Source: CAZPXH01 sp964591085 | GTDB taxonomy: Bacteria; Spirochaetota; Spirochaetia; DSM-27196; CAZPXH01 | NCBI GenBank assembly: GCA_964591085.1 | Contig: CAZPXH010000005.1 | Location: 62,001 to 126,000, forward strand | Direction of reading: 5' to 3' | Length of the DNA stretch: 64,000 bases | In this document: positions 58,912 through 64,000 of the stretch, in pieces | Numbering within the stretch: position 1 is the first letter of the stretch | Layout of the letters: every line of letters begins with the position of its first letter | Made by a program: the position numbers and the translations under genes | The notes under the pieces: model-generated | The model's input: the letters and a program-made list of their open reading frames with translations, nothing else | Databases searched by the model: none | What the model was told of the DNA's origin: nothing

Positions 58912-61575
58912 ATGCAGGCGGCGGACATCGCAACCAGGTACGATCCTCAGTCCTTTGAGCGGCGGATCTATGAACAATGGGAAGAGGCCGGAGCGTTTGT
59001 GCCACGGCGTCCCGGAGCCGGAGAGAAGCCCTTTGTAATTGTCATTCCGCCGCCGAACGTAACCGGCGTCCTGCACCTCGGGCACGGTCTGAACAACAGC
59101 ATCCAGGACATCCTCATCCGCTATCACCGCATGCGCGCAATCCCGACGCTCTGGATTCCCGGGACCGACCATGCCGGGATCGCTACGCAGACCGTGGTTG
59201 AGCGCATGCTCCTTGCCGAGGGTAGCAGTCGGGAAGGCGTTGGTCGGGAAGCCTTCCTTTCGCGCACATGGGAGGTGAAGGAGTTCCACCACGGAATCAT
59301 CACCGAGCAGCTCCGGCGGATCGGCGCATCCGCGGACTGGTCCCGCGAGCGATTCACCCTTGATGACGGGCTTTCCAAAGCGGTTCGCGAAGTGTTTGTG
59401 CGCCTTTATGAGCAGGGCCTGATCTATCGCGGTTCGTACCTCATCAACTGGTCTGTTGGTGCACAGACAGCGCTCAGCGATGACGAGGTGGAGTTTAAGC
59501 AGGTCAATGGCAAGATGTATCGCCTCCGATATCCCCTGAGTGACGGAAGCGGTTTCGTGGAAGTGGAGACCACCCGCCCGGAGACGATGCTTGGGGACAC
59601 CGCCATTGCGGTGCACCCGGATGACGAGCGCTTTGCCGCATTCGTGGGCAAGACCGTCACCCTGCCGCTCACCGGCCGTGAAGTCCCGGTGGTGGCAGAC
59701 GACTACGTGGACCGGGAGTTTGGTACCGGAGCAGTGAAGATCACGCCCGCCCACGACTTCAACGACTACGAGCTTGGGCTCCGGCATGAGCTGCCTCTGA
59801 TCAACATTCTCAACCCGGACGGAACGCTCAACGCGGAGGTTCCCGAGCCCTTCCGCGGACTTTCGGTGAAGCAAGCCCGTAAGGCAGTGGTTGCCGCGCT
59901 TGAGGAGGCGGACGCGTTTATCGGCTCCCGGGACTACGTGCACCAGGTGGGCCACTGCTACCGAACCGACACGGTGGTGGAGCCTCTCCTCAGCGAACAG
60001 TGGTTCGTCCGGATGCAACCCCTTGCCGAGCGGGCGCTTGCCGCGTGGGAGAACGGCGCGATTGAATTTCACCCGCGCCGCTGGGAGAACACCTACACCC
60101 ACTGGCTCCGCAACATCCGCGATTGGTGTATCAGCAGGCAGCTGTGGTGGGGCCACCGAATCCCGGTCTGGTATGACACCGACAGCGGTGAGGTCATTGT
60201 CTCGCGGGAGGATCCGGACAACCTGCCAGAGTACGCGGGGAGAAACCTGGTGCAGGACGAGGACGTGCTGGACACCTGGTTCAGTTCCTGGCTCTGGCCC
60301 TTCTCAACTTTGGGCTGGCCGGACGAGACCGCGGATCTCCGGGATTTCTTCCCTACCTCAGCTCTTGTTACCGGCTACGACATCATCTTCTTCTGGGTAG
60401 CCCGGATGATCATGGCCAGTCTCCTGGTAATGGATGAGGTCCCGTTCCGGGATATCTACATCACCGGTCTGATCCGGGACAAGCAGGGCCGGAAGATGTC
60501 CAAGAGCGCCGGCAACGGCATTGATCCGCTGGAAGTGGTTGAAGAGTACGGAGCGGACGCGCTGCGCTTCACCCTGAGCTTCCTCAGTGCTCTGGGACAG
60601 GACATTCCGCTGGGGAAAGACACGTTCGCTATTGGCTCCCGATTTGCGAACAAGATCTGGAACGCATCCCGCTATCTGCTTATCAACGTGGAGGGCCGGA
60701 CCGTTCGTCGTCCGGCAGATGGGGACCTCCGGCCGCTGGATCGTTGGATCATTCACCAGCTGGACTCCGCTGCCACAGCGGTGCAGCAGGCCATGGCTGA
60801 CTATCGCTTTGACGAGGCGTCGCGGGCGGTCTACGAGTACTTCTGGAACGAGTTCTGTGACTGGTATCTGGAAGGCACCAAGCCAGCTATGCAGTCCGGC
60901 GACCCGCCAGAGCAGGACCGCCAGGCAAGCGTGCTTGTGGCCGTCCTGGATGAGAGCCTTCGGCTGCTGCACCCCTTCCTCCCATTTGTGACCGAGGAGC
61001 TGTACGGACTGCTTCCCCAGGCGGGAGAGGACCGGGGGGTCTGTATCTCCGCAAGCTATCCAGAGCCGGACCCGGCCCGGAGAGATCCGGAACTGGATGC
61101 GGGTTTCACCGCCGTCAAGGACGTTGTCCGGGCTATCCGCACCCTTCGGAGCGAGTTTGGCATTGACCGTAACACCAACATTCCCGCCACCGTTGTTCTT
61201 GAAGAGGGCTTCGCGCACGCAGCATTTGTACGCAAGCAGACCGGGCTCATGGAGTTTCTTGCCGGTGCTACCGTGCGGACCGGGGAGGCAGAAAAAGCTG
61301 AGCCGGGAGCAATCAAGACTGCCGTACCGGGCGCAGAGATTGCCGCCGATATCCGGGAGCTGATTGACCTGCAGGCACAGGTGCTGCGCCTGCAGAAATC
61401 ACTGGGCAAGTTGGACAAACAGCTCAGCGCTGCCCGCGCGAAGCTTGAAAATCCCAAGTTCCGGCAGAACGCGGATCCCTCGGTGGTGGCGCAGGAGGAA
61501 GAAAAGGCCGCGGAGCTGGAACGGCAACGTTCCCTGACTGCGGGCTATCTCACCGAGCTTTCGGGAGCAGGCTGA
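58912..61575 (+). CDS. valS: valyl-tRNA synthetase
   Basis: 887 residues. HIGH-type motif HLGHG in PPPNVTGVLHLGHGLNN, the editing domain (TTRPETMLGDTAIAVHP), WCISRQLWWGHRIP, KMSKS in GRKMSKSAGNG and a C-terminal coiled-coil arm are all present. It charges tRNA-Val. Its last 26 bases overlap the convergent gene. Confidence 0.97.
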   Translation: MQAADIATRYDPQSFERRIYEQWEEAGAFVPRRPGAGEKPFVIVIPPPNVTGVLHLGHGLNNSIQDILIRYHRMRAIPTLWIPGTDHAGIATQTVVERMLLAEGSSREGVGREAFLSRTWEVKEFHHGIITEQLRRIGASADWSRERFTLDDGLSKAVREVFVRLYEQGLIYRGSYLINWSVGAQTALSDDEVEFKQVNGKMYRLRYPLSDGSGFVEVETTRPETMLGDTAIAVHPDDERFAAFVGKTVTLPLTGREVPVVADDYVDREFGTGAVKITPAHDFNDYELGLRHELPLINILNPDGTLNAEVPEPFRGLSVKQARKAVVAALEEADAFIGSRDYVHQVGHCYRTDTVVEPLLSEQWFVRMQPLAERALAAWENGAIEFHPRRWENTYTHWLRNIRDWCISRQLWWGHRIPVWYDTDSGEVIVSREDPDNLPEYAGRNLVQDEDVLDTWFSSWLWPFSTLGWPDETADLRDFFPTSALVTGYDIIFFWVARMIMASLLVMDEVPFRDIYITGLIRDKQGRKMSKSAGNGIDPLEVVEEYGADALRFTLSFLSALGQDIPLGKDTFAIGSRFANKIWNASRYLLINVEGRTVRRPADGDLRPLDRWIIHQLDSAATAVQQAMADYRFDEASRAVYEYFWNEFCDWYLEGTKPAMQSGDPPEQDRQASVLVAVLDESLRLLHPFLPFVTEELYGLLPQAGEDRGVCISASYPEPDPARRDPELDAGFTAVKDVVRAIRTLRSEFGIDRNTNIPATVVLEEGFAHAAFVRKQTGLMEFLAGATVRTGEAEKAEPGAIKTAVPGAEIAADIRELIDLQAQVLRLQKSLGKLDKQLSAARAKLENPKFRQNADPSVVAQEEEKAAELERQRSLTAGYLTELSGAG

Positions 61576-62380
61576 GTCCGTCCAGCAGGCTTCCTTGCGG
61601 AACCTCAATCCAGGCGAGTTCAGTATCCTGATTGCCAGCGGGGTCTGGTGGCGCGGCCTCTGGGGCGGCGTCCCGCCCGACGGGCTCCGGGCTGCCACCC
61701 CCAATCTGAGCGCGGCCGGGGGTTCCGAACCACCTGATCCCGAACTCGCTTGCCAGGATCACCTCCACCACAATTGCTCCCGCCGCATCTGCGGCAAGCA
61801 GGATCCGCACCGCGGTTCCGGCGTTCACCCGGTTGCCTTCCGGCAGAACCAGCGACATCCGGGAAATGTCTCCCGGAACCCGCTCATCCGGTGGCGCTGC
61901 AACCACCCGACTTCGGAGTTCCATCTGGGCAAGCTGTTGTACCGCTACTCCGGCCCGCTGCGCGGGGCCATTGTCCGCACCGGTGCCGTCTGAGCCGCTG
62001 CCGCCCGGGTCCCCGGGGATAGCCGCGCGCCAGCCATCCAGTGCGCCCATGGCAGAAACCAGGGACCCGCCCACCGGGCGGGAACTGCTGCCATCATCCG
62101 GACGGAACAGGAGCTGCGGGTTCCGGGCAGTCCCGGTGAGTGAAAGAACACCGGGAAGCAAGCCTTCTGCAGCCATTACAGCCTCCTCCGCGGTATCCGC
62201 TGGCTCGGGCTCAACGCTGTTCTCCCGGAGGCCGGCCGCAACCGTGGGAATAGCCCCACACACAACAAGCAGCAGGGCAATTCCTGCTCCGTGCAGGAGG
62301 GATCGGCGCGCCGAGCTTCGGGCGTGGAGCTCCGGAGACGTGCCCCACACTTGGATTCGGGGATCAGTCTCCAACCGCAA
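61550..62380 (-). CDS. exported protein of unknown function, 276 aa
   Basis: Starts with TTG inside the end of the metallopeptidase gene (17-base overlap), so the two are coupled. A hydrophobic segment (about residues 30–50, GAGIALLLVVCGAIPTVAAG) is a signal or anchor. The mature region is rich in Gly, Pro, Asp and Ala and has one beta-rich block (VNAGTAVRILLAADAAGAIV). No family is recognised. Confidence 0.6.
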   Translation of the reverse strand: MRLETDPRIQVWGTSPELHARSSARRSLLHGAGIALLLVVCGAIPTVAAGLRENSVEPEPADTAEEAVMAAEGLLPGVLSLTGTARNPQLLFRPDDGSSSRPVGGSLVSAMGALDGWRAAIPGDPGGSGSDGTGADNGPAQRAGVAVQQLAQMELRSRVVAAPPDERVPGDISRMSLVLPEGNRVNAGTAVRILLAADAAGAIVVEVILASEFGIRWFGTPGRAQIGGGSPEPVGRDAAPEAAPPDPAGNQDTELAWIEVPQGSLLDGLSLLPKAR

Positions 62381-64000
62381 TTACCACCAGGGACATCTGC
62401 AGTTCCGTCTCACTCTTACCATCCACGGGCAGGGTGATCCCCCAGGTTGCTGAGTCGCCTGCCGCCAGCCTTCCGGCGTAGTAGAACTGATTGGAGAAGG
62501 CCGGCTGGCTTGCGGTCAGCGACGGGCCATGCACGCCAACCAGGAAGGGCCCCACATCGACCCCGCCGCTGTCCGCCTGCACGTAGTTGAAGTGGTTGAT
62601 GCTTCCCAGGCTGTATATGGTCCCGTCCACCGTGGATTCAAAGAAGCCACCGTTGTTCAGGGATGGCACGTCCCCGGCGGGCTGGATCTGGCTGGTGATG
62701 ACGGAAACTCCCCATTCCCCGATCAGATGACCAAAGATCTGCTCGGGGGTCCCGCTGATCGGCAGAAGCTCAAGCGCCTCCAACGCCCTGACCACCGCGG
62801 TCTCATCTCCGTAGGGCTGCTGCATGATTTCCCGCACCAGCGCTGCCCCACCGTAGGTGCGCGCGAGCCAGGCGGTGAAGGCATAGGCGGTAGCGTAGCT
62901 CTCCAGCACCTCGGGGCCAATCTGGTCAAAGCTGTCCGTTCGGCGGGTTGGGTAGGCGTTGAAGCGGGGAAGCCGGCCCTCAACAATAGGTGGTGAGCCC
63001 GGCGCGCCAGCGTTGTCCGTGCTTTCCAAAACTCCACGGGGACCCGTCACACCGTAGCTTGCCAGGAGCTCGGACGACGCAAAGTCTTCTGCGAGCATGG
63101 ACAGCCCTTCGTTGAGCCAGACATCGCTGGACTCGGACGGAGCCAGACGCAGGACGTCCCGCTGATAGAAGTGGATCATGTGCTGGAACTCGTGTGCCAG
63201 GGTGCTGATCATTTCCCGGGGCCAATAGTCCGATGGCTCCCACTCATCGTCTGTGTCAGCGGTGTCTTCCAGCGCAAAGAGCGGTGCATCCAGATAGAAG
63301 ATCAACTCGCCGTTGGAGTCGACGGTTAGATCAAACGGGTTCTCGGGGTCGGCTTGATCCGGATCAAAGTTATTCAGCGAGTAGAAGTAGCCGAGCACCA
63401 CCGGACCCGAAAGGGACGGGGAATAGTCCTCATCGATATCGTAGAGGTAGACCGTGATCCGGTCGGTCTCCGAGATGAGGTTAGCGTAGTCGTGGTCGCC
63501 CCATTCTTCTCCGTAGATGCCGGTGATCAGGTCATAGATGTCGTTGCCATCACCGGACAGGAGGAAGCTCTCCAGGACAGCGTCCACAATGGCTTCGCGC
63601 CGCGTGGCACCACCGTTCACCGCCCAGAAGGCAGGGCTGTTCTCCCAGAACTCGTCATCCGCCCAGACTTCCAGGGTCTTGGGGCCGAATTCGGTCTGCA
63701 CCTCATCCGCAATTCCCACCAACCCGGAAGGCCGCTCGACGGTCTGTAAGCTGTTGTCAATGAAATCAAAGGTGTTGACCGTCCACTCCGCTGAGCCAAC
63801 GTGTGCAGGGTCGTAGTCATTGTCGCCCCGGGTACTCCCAAGCCTCCCGGTCTGCGGTTCGGGGGCGATCTGGGCGGTCCGCTGGGCCTGCAGGCGCATG
63901 GTCTCTGCGGCAGACTCGTTCCGGCCGCGGATGGGAATCAGGCCCCCCGCAGGGTCAGAAACCGGACCCGTGCCGAACACGCTTCCGCTCCGGCTCTGGG
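62364..64000 (-). CDS. zinc metallopeptidase, hyicolysin/M30-like (partial at 5' end)
   Basis: The frame is open to the window edge, so the N-terminus is missing; a GTG at 63980 is the most upstream start seen but need not be the real one. The zinc motif HEFQHMIHF sits in MISTLAHEFQHMIHFYQRD, followed by the third-ligand region WLNEGLSMLAEDFAS, as in M30/gluzincin-like secreted peptidases. The C-terminal part is beta-rich. It probably acts outside the cell or on the surface. The downstream gene is translationally coupled. Confidence 0.85.
   Translation of the reverse strand, partial: QSRSGSVFGTGPVSDPAGGLIPIRGRNESAAETMRLQAQRTAQIAPEPQTGRLGSTRGDNDYDPAHVGSAEWTVNTFDFIDNSLQTVERPSGLVGIADEVQTEFGPKTLEVWADDEFWENSPAFWAVNGGATRREAIVDAVLESFLLSGDGNDIYDLITGIYGEEWGDHDYANLISETDRITVYLYDIDEDYSPSLSGPVVLGYFYSLNNFDPDQADPENPFDLTVDSNGELIFYLDAPLFALEDTADTDDEWEPSDYWPREMISTLAHEFQHMIHFYQRDVLRLAPSESSDVWLNEGLSMLAEDFASSELLASYGVTGPRGVLESTDNAGAPGSPPIVEGRLPRFNAYPTRRTDSFDQIGPEVLESYATAYAFTAWLARTYGGAALVREIMQQPYGDETAVVRALEALELLPISGTPEQIFGHLIGEWGVSVITSQIQPAGDVPSLNNGGFFESTVDGTIYSLGSINHFNYVQADSGGVDVGPFLVGVHGPSLTASQPAFSNQFYYAGRLAAGDSATWGITLPVDGKSETELQMSLVVIAVGD

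Overview
The window is about 60% GC, densely coded bacterial chromosome with roughly 60 protein genes on both strands, gaps mostly under 150 bases and many stop/start overlaps. No rRNA, tRNA, CRISPR array, insertion sequence or prophage was recognised. The gene set (two tandem HAMP adenylate cyclases, stand-alone cyclic-nucleotide-binding proteins, an OmpA protein with FlgD-like repeats, a SerRS-independent glyA–cNMP protein–valS run, TrkAH, acetate kinase, rubredoxin, SHMT) fits a free-living, high-GC, probably anaerobic spirochaete. That assignment is an inference from gene content, not from a marker-gene comparison.

Layout. 0–10.2 kb: end of a TPR gene, rubredoxin, an unrecognised reverse gene, then a forward run of two paralogous membrane adenylate cyclases followed by two alternating pairs of secreted PEGA/barrel-like proteins and lipoproteins. 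10.2–12.8 kb: a long single-pass coiled-coil protein. 12.8–17.1 kb (reverse): a likely carboxylate uptake/activation operon made of a small membrane protein, an SSS-family symporter and two interleaved chimeric genes in which an acyl-CoA synthetase gene sits, circularly permuted, inside a LipB/LplA-like gene. 17.1–26.9 kb: rhodanese, M16C metalloprotease, a voltage-sensor protein without pore, DUF72, deacetylase, TrkA/TrkH, response regulator. 26.9–34.6 kb: a frameshifted small gene, methyltransferase and cNMP receptor sharing one symmetric promoter, XRE-cupin regulator divergent from tdh-kbl (threonine breakdown), HD hydrolase, cytidine deaminase, PBP2. 34.6–41.8 kb is the accessory stretch: RHH/MazF toxin–antitoxin, a decayed mrr restriction gene, an AlaX editing protein, thioredoxin-like protein, carotenoid oxygenase, DUF2237, an AbrB-like protein with arsM, radC. 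41.9–52.9 kb: large OmpA protein, amidase, ackA, an outer-membrane-type protein, mgtE–murB and divergent cysS. 53–56.1 kb: ECF sigma, anti-sigma and two exported proteins. 56.2–64 kb: glyA, a two-domain cNMP protein, valS, and two reverse genes ending in a metallopeptidase that runs off the window.

The most notable observations are: (1) the tandem cyclases have complementary active-site losses, so that only a heterodimer would have one complete catalytic site, the arrangement of mammalian C1/C2 adenylyl cyclases; (2) the ligase/LipB interleaving, where removing one 1.6-kb block restores two normal-length proteins; (3) a voltage-sensor domain apparently coupled to an extracellular loop and a HAMP-like end rather than to a pore; (4) a recurring promoter layout in which the -10 hexamer lies 6–9 bases before the start codon, implying leaderless mRNAs, including divergent pairs that share a symmetric -10 element. 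Two or three cNMP-binding domain proteins in the window are candidate receptors for the cyclase product.
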